From NCBI GenBank assembly GCA_037953625.1, contig CM075655.1, positions 18,370,001 through 18,434,000 of the forward strand: 64,000 nt of DNA, written 5' to 3'. The stretch comes from Crotalaria pallida (taxonomy: Eukaryota; Streptophyta; Magnoliopsida; Fabales; Fabaceae). How positions within the stretch are numbered: position 1 is the first letter of the stretch; each line of letters opens with the position of its first letter. Positions 11,133 to 24,127 of the stretch are shown piece by piece. The translations under genes and the position numbers were made by a program. The notes below the pieces were generated by a model. The model was not told the origin of the DNA, made no database searches, and was given only the letters and a program-made list of their open reading frames with translations.

Positions 11133-12045
11133 ATCCTACATACAAGGGATTAGGAGTGAGTCATAGCTAAATACAATAACAAATGAGCATAACATGGACT
11201 AAAAATAACATACACATATCATCATTTAGCAAAAAGAATGCAAGTACATATGCTCAAACCGTTTTAACGTTCATTTAGTTTCATTAGTGTTATGATGCAT
11301 GCCTACTCCTCATTCATGGATCACGGTTCGGTAGACTCAACCTTCTTTTCTATGAACCTGGGCCAGATATCTACCTCATCCACTAAACCAGAGCGAAATC
11401 CATATAATAGGTATCACGATTTATTGGGAGCTAGCCTTCATAGCATCCTATGCCATGGTATTCTGTATTCTATCCCGAGCTAGTTTTCCAAATCAAAGTC
11501 GGAGCAATTCCATTCACACCATGCATGATAATGTCATAAAGGATTCTTGGTTTATTTCTTTCATTATTCTCATAAGCATTCTTGGCAGTACCTCACCAGG
11601 TATTTCAATACTGAATTTATTTCCATTTCCTTAACTTTCTTTGATAATTTCATAAAAAGGCCATCAGTGGCATAGCCACTTTGTGATGGTTTTAGAATTA
11701 GCATTTAGGACATAATTAATCAGTTTTAAATTATAATTCCATGGGGACATCACTGATGGGTTACTTATGAACCAAATGGATGCAATTTCCATTGCAACTC
11801 CCACAGGGTAAATCATCAACCAAATGGATAAAAAATTTCCGTTAGGACTCCTGTAGGGAAAATATTAACCACTGAATAGAATTTCCAGTAGGACTCCTCC
11901 AGTATTATTATTAACCAAACAGAATTAGGTTATGCCACTGGGTGAAATTCTCATAGTGGTCTTTAGAATTTAGCAATTACGATGTTAAACGAGTTGAAGT
12001 CTGATAATTAAATAAAAATAGAGTTTTATTCAATTTTTCTCAAAA

Positions 12046-12166
12046 CACTCGAGTAGTTCATGAACCACTCGAGTAGTTCATCCAAAAATACTCGAGTCTT
12101 TAAAGAAACACTCGAGTCGTTCTTCACTTTTCTATAAGACTCGAGTCTTTCTCGAAATACTCGAGT
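12046..12166. repeat. Palindrome array (ACTCGAGT) in LTR a
   Basis: ACTCGAG words start at about 12047, 12067, 12090, 12110, 12139 and 12159: three pairs, each exactly 20 bp start to start. Confidence 0.9.
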
Positions 12167-13210
12167 CCTTTTGCTGCACCTGCACCAATTTTTCTGCAAT
12201 TTTAGCACCAATTCGTGATTCTTGCTTGCTTACTCCATTCTTATGCAAAACAGAAGTTCTAACACATAAAATAAACATGATACAAGTGTTAAACACAATC
12301 AAATCAACAGGAAGCAGAATCAAATCATAGTTTGCACAAAAACATAGAAAATGTCCATTTTAACATATGAAATTCATTTCTACTCAATTTTAAATTCGTG
12401 CAACAATCCAGTGAGCATTATTAGGTCCATAATAACTTGTTTGAACATTAAAACCATGGGGTTCTGACCTCCAAGTCAGTTTCCCAATTCAAGTTGCATT
12501 CCCTTTTGAACCTTTAATGGTTCCTACATTTCTAGCTTATTATAACTCATTCTAATATTTAGATAACTCCTCCCATACCTTAATGAAGCTAAAGAAAGTG
12601 TGGATTGAAGAAGGAAGGGTCTAAATCGAATTCCTTGTTTCTGCATTGGTACAAAACAGCTGCACTGGCTAACTTTGGCAATCAATTGCATCATGAATAG
12701 GACATGGAAAAGAACGAAATAAGATAGCTTAAGCAACTAGGAAATGCCAACTTTCATCAGAAACAAATTTGGAATCAAGAGGGTTCCTGGATTTACCAAA
12801 CCAATTCGAGAAAGAAGGGTGGTTGACATTTAATTGTGCTATGTTTTTGCAGCTTTTAGAACTCAACTTTGAAAGCTTGGAACTTACTCCACAGGAAGTG
12901 TTTTTCGATGGGACTGAGTTCTATTTCAAGGTTGGAAACAAAACTTCGATTTGTGTTTTGGTTTCACTGGAATTGGGTGAGAACTGAGAGAGAACGAAAG
13001 GATCAAAGATAGCACCAGAAAACAGAGGAAATGTGAGCAGAGATTCGGGTTTGAGTGATTTTGATGCGTTTAAGCTTCTCCACATGCCTATTTATAGTCT
13101 AAGATTACCCTCTCACGAAGTAAGGTTCAGTTTTGAGTTTGGAACTAAGAGAAAACGAGTTTTGGTTCAAAAATTGTGTTGAAACCGCCATATACACACA
13201 ACCACAAGGT

Positions 13211-13505
13211 TATTCATAAATTCACCGTTCTTTATCAAGGTTATTCAATGGTTTAAATTTCTAAGGAATTAGGATTTATCAAGTTGAATAATAAACAGTA
13301 ATTTCATGAGAGGAAATTAGTCGATTAAGACTAGATATCGTACAAAGTTGTGCTATATCATGAATAAATCATGAATAAATTCTGAAAATAGTAACTCCTA
13401 GATTCCTCTCATGAAATTACTGTTTATTATTCAACTTGATAAATCCTAATTCCTTAGAAATTTAAACCATTGAATAACCTTGATTAAGAATAATGAATTT
13501 ATGAA
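13211..13505. repeat. Foldback with about 105-bp arms
   Basis: The segment at about 13211-13315 is the reverse complement of about 13403-13505 with few mismatches (arms centred on 'gtttaaatttctaaggaatt' and its complement), around an 87-bp spacer. The right arm belongs to the Athila-like LTR fragment, so the left arm is an inverted duplicate of its start. Confidence 0.85.
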
Positions 13506-14414
13506 AAGTTACATAAGAATTCAATAGTATTCCTACTAATTGAATAGTTATGCTGTTTAATTGCATGACCTATTTCAAATCCTAATTTTCCAATTCAGAT
13601 TTAGAAGATCCCGAACATGGATTAGCTACTTCCATGTATAACAATAAAAACACAATTAAACACATGATTTAAAACTGAAAAACATTAATTCATAAAAATA
13701 AATTACAAATACAAATCCACCATGTTTCTAACACAAAAGGTTTAGTTACACATAATAGAGGAAAGAAGAAAAACAATAACTATGGAATTCATCCCTAAAT
13801 TACCATAGAAAACTGTTTCAAATCTCCAATCTTCTCCGGATTCCTCCTTCGAATGATCTCCAAAAGTGCAATCTCCCTTCAAACTCAATTCTAATATCTA
13901 AGAATGACTGATTATGGCTACTTATCACTGCCTAACCTAATCCTAAAAGCATCAATATATAGATAAAATACAAATCCTAATAAAAGCCTTCGAAATTGCT
14001 CAGAAATTGGCCCAATTGGGCCTCCACGAGTCATGCGCGCCTGGGCGTGTTGGTCTGCACGCCTGGGCGCGCACCATCTGATCACCCATAATTAGCGAAG
14101 CAAGCACGCCGGCCTGGGCGCGCGGTCCATGCGCCTGGGCGTGTGAAATATTTTCCTACTCCGTTTTTCTCTGTTCTTGTGTCATTTTAAAGGTCTTCTC
14201 ATGCTCTTCTCAGCTCCAATAATATTTTCTCCATATTAAGCTCCAAAACACCTGAAACATACCCAAAACGGATAAAAAAGTTTACAGGACTCTATAAAAC
14301 TAAAAAATCCTAAAACTAATACAAAATACCTATATTTGCATGAGAAATAAGCCAAAACCATAGCAAAAGGAAGTGAAATTAAGCCCTAAAACATCATATA
14401 TTAGACCCAAATCA
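13395..14414 (-). mobile_element. Athila-like LTR fragment (third copy)
   Basis: It shares the segment 'aaaacatcatatattagacc' and the same LTR terminus (caaatca) with the copy ending at 10077. It has CGCCTGGGCG words at about 14038, 14060, 14111 and 14132 (pairs spaced 22 and 21 bp). The left part is missing and replaced by the foldback. No internal region or TSD is recognised. Confidence 0.65.
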
Positions 14415-14546
14415 CTTGGCATCTTCTTCATCCTTCTTTTGAGCATCAACCAATGCTTGTTGGGCATCAACCAGACTCTCCTCTACCAATTCTTTAACTG
14501 CATCCTCTTCATCTAACCCTCATGTGCTGATTTCTTCAGAGGCCAT
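14415..14546 (-). pseudogene. N-terminal gag fragment of another LTR element
   Basis: Reading on the minus strand from the ATG at 14544-14546 gives 'MASEEIST', an in-frame TGA, then 'GLDEEDAVKELVEESLVD' and 'AQQALVDAQKKDEEDA'. The charged, helical-looking start fits the N-terminus of a Ty3/gypsy gag as in Tat/Ogre relatives, but no conserved core is present because the Athila-like LTR fragment ends abruptly at 14414. A primer-site-like GGCACCGTTG lies upstream (14878-14890), which supports a leader-gag arrangement. The fragment is disrupted and cannot be functional. Confidence 0.45.
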
Positions 14547-15375
14547 GACAAAGCAACACCTCCTATAAAGCAAAATGGATTAGAAAGCAGATAGCAAAAA
14601 GCTATGTGATTACTTCCCCCAAAACATGAGGGGAGGGGAAGACTTTTCATCAAGAAAAAATCCAGGAAACTAGGGAAGCCAAACGAAAGAAGAAAAAGAA
14701 ATAAGAAAAGAGAAAAAAGAGCAAAAAGTACAAAGGCTGGTTCCCCAAAGGTTGGCTAGAAAATGGAGTAAATTCTTGTTCTTCAAACCTAGAAAACAAT
14801 CCTCCGCCAAGGAAGCATAAAAAAGAAGAAACGTAAGGAAAGATACAAACCAGAAAGAAGAATCCAACGCAAACAACGGTGCCAAAAATTGATGCCTCGA
14901 GAAGAAAGTTCAGGAGAAAAATTTCTTAAGGAAGATGCTAATGCAGGGAACGACGAGAGAGAGGCAAATTTAAAGGCCTTCCCCCCATCCCCCTACGTTC
15001 CCCCACTAACGATGGTCGTGTGGCAAAACCATAGGGGTTGGAAGGCATAGTCTTAAGTCTCGAAAAGGCGCTCATTATTACATTCCCCCTTTTCAAAGCA
15101 TAGCCTTGACGTGTTTCAACCTAGGGAAACCCTAACAACACCTTAGGCAACTGAAAGGACAAGAGACAAGACTAAAGGCACGAGATCGAATCCTCGATAA
15201 CTCAAGCTCGACACAAGCTTTTCAAGCCTCCGCCAGCTTGGGGGGCTTGTAAGGTTAACCGATCTGGACCTCATCAGACCAATCTGAGTCCTTCCTCTTA
15301 GGACAAACGTCCCAATAGTTCGAAGGTTTATCGCCTATTACTCGGACTAGCTATAACAGACATGGTGGCCAATCG
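14547..15375 (-). mobile_element. Leader, primer-site-like motif and LTR part of a Ty3/gypsy element
   Basis: Read on the minus strand, an LTR tail joins 'ttttggcaccgttg' (14878-14892), similar to but weaker than the tRNA-Asp primer site at 7090, and then the gag start at 14546. The LTR part contains 'agcttggggggcttgt' near 15234-15249, a phrase usual in Ty3/gypsy LTR regions of dicots. It is interrupted at 15375 by the 5.6-kb solo LTR and continues at 20994. Confidence 0.45.
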
Positions 15376-18300
15376 TGTAACAGCCCGATTTTCATAAACC
15401 AAAAATAATTAACTTTTACTTACTAATGTTGCAAAAATGAGGCCAAATTTTTTTTTACACATTGTTGAAAAGTCATTGATGTAATTAAACGCCCTTTTGT
15501 TGAAAATCGAGTTGTTACTTAAAACATTTATTCTCAGAAAACTTTCATTTTCATAACAAGACTCGTTTCCAAATCGTCATGATATTTCCTCAAAAGATTA
15601 CATTATTGTTCGAATTTCAAAGAAAAAATAAATTAGACCTTAATACAGAATGTCAAAGCTTAGCTTCATTACATGAGTGGCACATTGCGTGGTAATCCTT
15701 GACTCAAAACGCAACTCACTGACTTAACCTAAACACACTACTGTCGCTTCCTTCTGATGGAGTTATCGGATGAAGCTTCTTCTTTCTTCTTGCGCCCTTT
15801 TTCCCGCTTCTAAAGCCACCTCCGTCGCCACTCTCTCGTTGTCTTTAAACTCCCGCTTCAACTAGTTTAAAGTGATGACCTCCATAAGATGCTCCGTCTG
15901 CCCGTTGAGATATCAGCAGCCCCGATATGCCAACGAACAGGAGAGAGTAAGCGATCCGAACAATGCATCGTCGACGGTGTGGGATTACAGTAGGCAAGAT
16001 ATCAAGACCATACAAGCATACAACACACAACCAACATACCACACAACGATCAAGCACATCATTATTATCATTATTATTATTATTATTATTATTACTATTT
16101 TCCTTGTTTTACCCAAACTTATACACATTCTTTCTTTCTCAATTACTTTCTCAATCTCTCTTACAAATCTTTCACGTTCATAATTCAATTTCATTCATAC
16201 CATCAACATTCTTGGGAACTTCAAACACACTATTATCAATCTTTTCATTACTTTTCAATTTTTCGTTTTAAGTCTTATCAAATCATAACCTTCGATGATT
16301 GGGGAAGAAATTATAATATCATCGAGGTACTCCCTTTGTCACCATCGTCGTACACGTCTACATCTCCTCGGTCATCCACCCAGCCTAGTCGGAAGCGAAC
16401 AGGAGTACAGGACTTTTACCACGCGGGCACGACAGCTGTCTCAACACAGATGGTCCCAGACCAGGAGGATCTCGTCCTCAAATCATATAATCAAGGCTCA
16501 CTGCCTCGTAGTGGCAAAACACATTGCCCCGTTCCAGTCCCTCTCCACTGTTCTCGAAATGCCATAGGGGTGACAACACTATTCTGGTCCCGGGTGCAGA
16601 ACTTACCACGGTATTAGACCCAGTCCCCACCACGTTAGTGCACCACATGTGGAGTTCGTTCTGCCCAGAATAGTACTCAAGGCAACGTGACGTTTTACCG
16701 CCCGAGCCTACCCTATTGCATTCACAACCCGAATATCCATGATATCCGGGGTACCTTCCTCTCCACTACTTCGCACTCTCATACCTCCCCGCGTTAATGT
16801 CTTTTAAAGTCTTTTATCTTTGTTAATTAACCTAAGGTCGGCCCATCCTTCGTACATCCCTTCAATGAGTCCCGACCACTAACTTTGCACAATCTTTTAT
16901 CATCAGAGCACAGAGCTGGGTTCTCATCATTTCATTACACATCTTGTCTCAACGGTCTCGTATCATCCTCTTTCTCAAGATCTCAACTCACCAAGCTTTT
17001 ATCACTTTTCTCAAAATCTTTTCAAAAATGTCTTTTCAAAACTTCTCATCTTCAAAAACCTCTTCAAAATCTCTTTCTATAAATCTTTTCAAAAAACCTT
17101 ATTTCCAAAAACTTTTCGAAAACATATTGTTTCAATGAGTACCAGTGGAGGAGCAAGCTCAACTCAACACCAGTCTCACTTCAACAATATCACAAAGGAG
17201 CCCAGCTCCACTTAAATCACCACTCATTTCACATATCAACACAACACCACTTTCCCAGCTCTGGCTTAACCTCATTCTCATCGTCAAATTTGTCCCCAAT
17301 CTCAACGCTTTATCTCTTTTCCCATAAATCTCATATTCTTATTTCTTATTTCTTTATCATGATGTCTTTACTTTACAATCTTATTTATTTCATTTCTGTT
17401 TTCAGGACGTAACAGACGTCCATCAGTGTGTGGTTCACGTTAGTCATCGACATAATTATCATCACGCACAATTAAATAAATAAACATACAAGCATGCTAT
17501 TTCACACAACCATCACATACAATAATGTGGCCTTCGTCACCTTCGTATAAGTGGCCACTCAATACAAACAATTGCCACTTATACTACTGACTCCGAACCA
17601 CTAAGTTCCGATCTTTGAGATGATACGGAACATCCTAATATATCACCTAAACACCACAATGTCTTAGGATAGCTTCTCTCTCACCTGAGGTCCAGCAATT
17701 TAAATGCGTACGCTCTCCTCGGATCCTTGTCTCTGCCAGCTGCCCCAATCCCTCATCTTTAAGATTCCTCGTACTAAATAAAATACGTTTTCGTCATTAA
17801 CTTGTATTAAGGAAATATTTTCTTAACTCAAACACGTTTCGTCCTCGTTGGAAAACTTAAAACACGATTGTTTTCTCAAAACAACTCCCATTTTTTCTAA
17901 AACTTTAAATTCTTTAAAACCATTTGAAAACATCTTATAAAACAACTTAAACTATTTAGTTTGGTTGCTGATCCGTTTTGGACAGTACCTAAAACACGTT
18001 CGACAATACCGAAAAATGCACCGTTTTTAACCCGACTTTTCTTAAATTAATTAGCACTTGAAAAACATACTTTAAATTTCATAAATACCTTTTTAAAGTT
18101 AAGAAACAACTTTAAATAATTCTAGACAGCAAAGGTTTATTTCACAAAAATCATTTTAATAGAAATCCGAAAACATCGTAAAACGCTTGTTACTTCAAAT
18201 ACTTCTTTATCTTTAGTTTAACATTTTAAAACTCAAGTTTTTGTCATAAAACAATTCTTGGACAGCCACTAAAAATCTCAAATAGATTTATTTTAAAACC

Positions 18301-20988
18301 ACTTAATTTAAAAAGAAACAATCACATGCTAAAATATTTTTCAAACACAAACTAACACACAACCACAACAGCATTTAATTAAACCAAATCATGCAACTAC
18401 CTATCTAGTCATATGCCAAATATTTATTTTCGAACAAACGCTTGTTCACTTAATATTTTTCTAAACATTTCAATTTTTATAAAACATAAACACTTAGTCA
18501 CACATACACTCATAACCGAATGAAATTAAAGATATAAACCAAACGCAGTTATGTTCCTTTTACCCTAAACGACTTAATTTCTTTCAAAAATCATTACGTA
18601 AATTTATTTTCATGCAACTCAATCTCCTAGATTTAATTATACCACATGGCCGAATGGAACCAAAGAAAGCAAGTCAAGAATTACAAATAAACACATAAAT
18701 CAATTTAATTGTTTCAAGCACTTAAACCTTATTTTCTTTTTCATAATTATAATTATTTACTCTTCCTTTTATACTTAAAACCGTGAGCTCCACTTGATGA
18801 AATTATTAAACTTTAATTTATTTACCTAACTTAAATCGACTTACTAATTCAAGCATCACACCAAAGTCTTATTTATTTAAATCAACATGCAAGATAAAAT
18901 CAATTTACTCCCTTTATCTTTTTAATCAAAACCGAAGGGGAAATAAATAACCACCATACTTTTTCAAACAATTTAACCTTAGCATCAATCCATGAAACAT
19001 ACTCATGACTTTTATGTCTTTTCATGAAAAGAATCCTAATCTAGGTTAGCATGCTTTGACCGAATTACCAAAAGTCAAGAGTAAAGTTCAAATCTTGAAC
19101 ATAGATCAAGTCAAGAATTATTATTATTATTTTTTTTAAAAGCTCATTTCTTGGTTTCTTTTACCAAAACCGTGACATGCATTTAAAAAGATCAAGGCTT
19201 TTTGTTTAAAAACAACATGCATGTGCCAAAGATTAAGACTTTTTCATGAATCAATACAAGATCAAAGCTTTTTGTTTGAAAATCACATGCATGACTCAAG
19301 ATTAAAACCTTTTTCAAAGATCAAGGCAAAAATCAAGCTTTTTAAAGATCAAGACCAAAGATCAAATCAAAAATCAAACATTTCAACACTTCCAATCAAT
19401 GTTTCTAAACATAAGGTTAACATGCAACTACTTGGATTAAATTAAAAAGTATCAAGACCTAAACTTTTTGTCATGGCCGAATTGTAGAGTTCATGGTTTA
19501 GTGTTTTATAAGTTCATTTATTCTTAAAAATTCAAGATCAAAGTATAATCAACACATGCATGAGGAGATCAAGGCAAATAAATAAATTTAAGCACAAACT
19601 TTAAGCAAAACCGTGACAAGAAGGATTACAAGTTAAAGATCCAAACTTTTTAACACAAATCTTCATGATCAACACTTAGAAATGGCATGCATGTGGTTTA
19701 AACTTCAAGATCACTTAAAAACACACTCATGCATCAAAAAACTTTAAGTTCAAACAAAGTTCATTACAAGTCCTTCACAATAAGAGATTATTACACTTAA
19801 AACTTTCAAAAGCTCACACAACTACCTTAAATCAAAATATAAACTTCAAGCTTCAAGTTCTCTTTTCTTTTCCTAAGTTAGCTTCGGCCTTCTCTCTTTC
19901 TTTGGGTTGATGGGTGATTTTCTTATTTAGGTTTTGAAGAAGGATATGGGTGGAGAAAGAAATCAAGGATGTTTGGGGTTAAAATATTGGGTTTTCACTC
20001 TTCCTTTCCTTTCCTCTCTTCACGGCCTCACTTACTTTCTCTCTATGTCTCAAGAGCTTGTTGGTGCTCTTGGGTCTTAGTGTTTGTTTGTGGAAGAATA
20101 AGATGAAGAAAGAAATGAACTACCAAGAATACACTCACTCACACACACGGTTTATACATAAGCCAAGGTAAAGGGTGTGGAAATTTCCCCTTCTAGCCTC
20201 GGTTCAAGGTGTGAACTTAAGGGCAATTCGGTCCAACCAAAGTTTGCATGAAATGGGTCTTTTCATGGACACATGGCGGGAGAAAGTCCTCCTTAGGCAC
20301 CATGACTCACTTCTCCTAATTTCCTCCTATTTTCCATTTAAGTTCCAATTTCTTAATGCTTAAGAAAATCACTCCTACTTGGTCCTCCTATTCCTATGCT
20401 TGGCCGAACCACATACACATGCACACACATTCACATACAATTTATTTTCATGTTTATTAACACATAGCATGAGTCCATAAAATAAGGCATACACTCAACA
20501 CATACATAAGCATGCACACAAATTTAACATTTGTAAAGCATTCTGTTCACACGGCACACACACACGGCACACACACATATATCATACATATAGGTTCACA
20601 CATCCATGCATTATGCACTTATACCCTCATACATACACTTGCATTATATCCTTTTTAATAATTAAATTCATATATGATCCTAGGCATACTTATACATACT
20701 AAACCGTATATGCACACACACATATTTAGGAAATGATTCTTTTTCATCATGAAGGGACTCACACCAGGATCACAAGTATATAAAAACATCAAGCATGTAA
20801 ACTTCTCAAAAACTCAATTTCTAAACCTTGGACATTACTTCAAGAAATCATTTCTTTAAAACCACTAATCATTTTGAAAACGTAAATTTTAGAAAAATCA
20901 TTTAAGAAAACATTTTTTCAAAACACTTTTCTCAAAAATAATTTCTTTAATGTTTTGATTTAATACGAGGAATTTGCGGGGTGTTACA
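15376..20988 (-). mobile_element. 5.6-kb solo LTR (copy b), TSD AATCG
   Basis: Starts TGTAACAGCCCG and ends GGGGTGTTACA, with AATCG at 15371-15375 and 20989-20993. No protein domain, primer site or second LTR is visible, so I read it as a very long solo LTR or a coding-free derivative. It is a diverged relative of copy c: the block at about 16350-16440 (cctcggtcatccaccca, then ggagtacaggac and cacgcgggcacgacagctgtc) recurs at about 40275-40365. Several open frames of 60-103 codons in it lie in simple or biased sequence (for example the ATT/TTA microsatellite at 16060-16095) and are not taken as genes. Confidence 0.85.
16060..16095. repeat. (ATT)n microsatellite in solo LTR b
   Basis: About twelve ATT/TTA units with small interruptions. 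Confidence 0.9.
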
Positions 20989-20993
20989 AATCG

Positions 20994-21859
20994 ACCCTTA
21001 AAACTTGGTCGACCTCAAACAGGTCCCCGGTAGGCCAGTTAGGCAGGGCTGCTCGGTACTCGATCCTATGCTCGGATTCGAAACCACCCCCTCGTCTTGC
21101 ACACGAATTAGACATAAGAACGGTACATGCTGAGCTGTTCAGGCTCTGCTATACGATGTTGCGCTGTCTATCCTCTAGAAAGCCATAGATATTTACCAGA
21201 TATTTACGGAGCCTGACGTCAGCATGGTAACCCTAACAGGCCTCAATATAGGCCCACTCCCGCACAACCCAATAAAAGGCATAATCATGCCCTGGGGTCA
21301 GGTAGGTTATTCTCATCCCTATGTTGACACTCTGCACACACTTTGTTGACAGAGGGAGAATGTGGGTATTCCAACTGAATATTCAAAAACATTCCACAGC
21401 CGTCACACATAAACCCCTAATCTCACTCAAATTTTAAGACCACTAGTCATTGGTCTTGAGGTTCCCTAGGTCAGGGACATTTTCCTATTTTTCTGATCCA
21501 CTACAAATACTAAGTCATAAAAATATATTTTTACATGTATATTTTGACTCTTAAATCATTTTATTTGGACTCACCATGAAAAAATATTAATTATGAAAAT
21601 AACATGAATCTTTAAATTAATTTCAATCAAAATCACGTAACAAAATAAAATAAATAAAATAAAACAATTGATTCTTAAAATCATATTTTATAATAATCAA
21701 TTTAACTAACTTATAACTTTACAAATTTATAACATTCTTATATAACAACATTATGAATATCATATTTCATTACCTTATATAAAAATAACATTTCTAAAAT
21801 TATGCAATATGAGATCCTAAAATTAAATTATTTAAGTAGGAAAAAATGTGGGTCTTACA
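20994..21859 (-). mobile_element. Continuation of the interrupted LTR, ending TGTAAGACCC on the minus strand
   Basis: Sequence rejoining the host of solo LTR b; deleting b and one TSD gives a continuous stretch. The first 450 bp is GC-richer and LTR-like, the rest AT-rich. The right edge gggtcttaca (21850-21859) reads TGTAAGACCC on the minus strand and could be a true LTR start, but I cannot pair it with another end. Confidence 0.35.
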
Positions 21860-22919
21860 ACAAAGTTATATCTTGATATCATTACATGATCCAATTTAAG
21901 TAGGCAAAAATACCAAAATAAAGCACACAATAACTGTATTTTGTCGTTGTACGTGTGAAATCCACATGGTGAAAAGTGAAAAGAAGAAAATACAACCCTC
22001 TTGTGAGGTTAGTTTTAGTCAAATAAAAAAAATAATAGGAGATAAAAAGGACATTATATCATAGTACACCTTGCTTATTCTCCAAATATAGAACAGAAGA
22101 TAAAGCTCTCTCCATGAGGCAATGCGAAATTAACGATATTTATGTAACTATTCATTTCAATGAGTAAACACTATTTGCCTAATGAATCGTGGGAGACACT
22201 TCTTCTAGATTCCTCATTCTCTCTCTTTTCAAACTCATTGCCTTTGGCTTGTCTTCACAAAAATTTCAGTTGTTTAACTAATCTCTGATTCACAGGTTTC
22301 ATACGTTACTTTCTCTTCAACACACATGCATGTTATCATCGCATTCATTATTCTCATGTTACATATTCTTAATTATTACTTAAAATGGATAATAATCATA
22401 TCCTGCATTTTATGGATTCTATTTGGTAGCCTTTCTCCAAGAATTAATTTAGGATCTAAGATCCGATTGGTTCACTACCACCTTTTGTTTTCCAAATCAC
22501 ACCATTTCATATATTAGTAAGTTTTTCTCATGATGTTGTGGTGTCCTTAGATTAAATAACATCAAATAAATGAATTAGGATATGTTTATATATCTTTTGT
22601 TTGCATTCGTTATGTTGTTTGTAATATGTTGTTTTAACTAAGATTTGATTTCATGAGGTGAACCTTTTTAAATTGGAAATGATGTATTATCAAATAATTA
22701 AAGATATTAGATACCATTACATAATAATTTTAATTATTTATTGTAAATGTAGAAATTAGAATTGACCTATAACAATAGGTGAAGTCAAATTTAAAGGTGT
22801 ATGCCATGTTAAAGAGTACTGCTTCTACCTCTTGGCTTTTCCAAGTATAAATTTTTTTCTTGTAAAAAAAAAGGTGTATGTCGTGTTCCTTTTTTCTACA
22901 TAATAAAGGGTGGACATCA

Positions 22920-22954
<35 letters not shown>

Positions 22955-24064
22955 ATATATATATATATATAGACACACACAACCTTATTATAATGACAAC
23001 ATTTTAATTTTTAAATTATTCAATGTCGTACTTTCTCATGTATATTTTTATACTTGAATTCTTATGTAGAGGGCAAGTTATAATTTCTATAATATGAAGA
23101 AGATTCTTGTTGCATAGTGTCATAACATGTTTACAAATAAACCAAAAATATAATTATTAAATACTTCACTACTAAATAAAAAACTTACCATTATTGATTC
23201 TTTACCATCTCACACCACCAAATAATATTCTTATCCAAGAGTATCCAAAGTTATAAAAAAAAATTAAAGTGGGAAATCATCGTATTTTAATGAGAGTTTA
23301 GAAAATGCATAAACAAGATTAAATAGTTATTTTTCACCACTAGACGTTAGACTAAGTTCACTTATGAAGGTTTGACATCAATTTTATTTCACCAGTCCTA
23401 AAAGAATTTAGCAATTGTAGATAGTCCATAACTATCCTTATATTTCTTTGGTTTTGAATTTAAAATTTTTGAATTCCACTAATAGGGTATCCTTATCATA
23501 GCTAGGTACACACTTAATTATCTTACTCATCAAGTACTATGGTATTCAATTGGTATTTAACCCAATGTAGGTGTGAGATTAGGAACATATGTTGATCTGA
23601 TCGATCATATTGTCGCAATGAATCTAACTTTTATTGTATTTTTTTTCATAACTAACGAAAACTTGAACATATCATATTAATCAAAAATTGTAACTAGAAT
23701 TGGGAATGGTTCAATCACATACATCATTATTTTTCTTAAGAATAAGCATTATAGCCTTATTCTTATTTGAATTAGCATGGTTTCTCGTGCCTCTCTTGCA
23801 TGTTTAATTCAAATATTTCCATTTAAGTCAGTAATGTCTAAAAAAAAGCATGTTAATCAACTATTGGTTAATTGGTTTGACTCTAAACTCAACTTCCCTC
23901 TCTTTCATTCATGTTCCAAAGGATCATGTCAACATTTCTTATTTCAAACCTAATAACCAATAAATAACAAGTATCAGTACCCTAAATAAATAACTATCCA
24001 CATGAAAGATAAAAGGCTTATACTTCAATGATAGAGACTTGATTCACATCAAATTAATCACTAA
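21860..24064. other. Low-repeat intergenic region upstream of the PILS gene
   Basis: AT-rich sequence with no recognisable gene or element end, containing the AT microsatellite at 22921-22970. The promoter of the downstream gene should lie at its right end, but I could not point to a convincing TATA box. Confidence 0.5.
22921..22970. repeat. (AT)n microsatellite
   Basis: Two runs of AT/TA dinucleotides separated by 'gacaa', followed by a short (AC)n. Confidence 0.95.
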
Positions 24065-24127
24065 ATGTATGAACAATTTTACAACCATCAAAACAGAGTG
24101 AGGTCAGCAAGTAGAAAGCAACCACAG

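Larger units (their letters stand above)
10260..13190 (-). mobile_element. Tekay-like LTR (copy a), right end lost
   Basis: The left end TGTGACGACCC at 10260 is of the TGTAACACCC type shared by the other long LTRs here. The internal order matches those copies read on the minus strand: an ACTCGAG word array (12046-12166), a donor-like AAG|GTATGG at 12578, a repeat-rich stretch with 'catagtgg', 'tccattgcaactcc' and 'ttaggactcc' segments, and an acceptor-like TGTAG at 11136. The right end is replaced near 13190-13210 by a foldback and an Athila-like fragment, so no TSD can be read. Confidence 0.6.

Noticed and set aside
22730..22978. 82-codon Tyr/Ile-rich frame on the minus strand
   Set aside because: It is the translation of the AT microsatellite and flanking AT-rich sequence.
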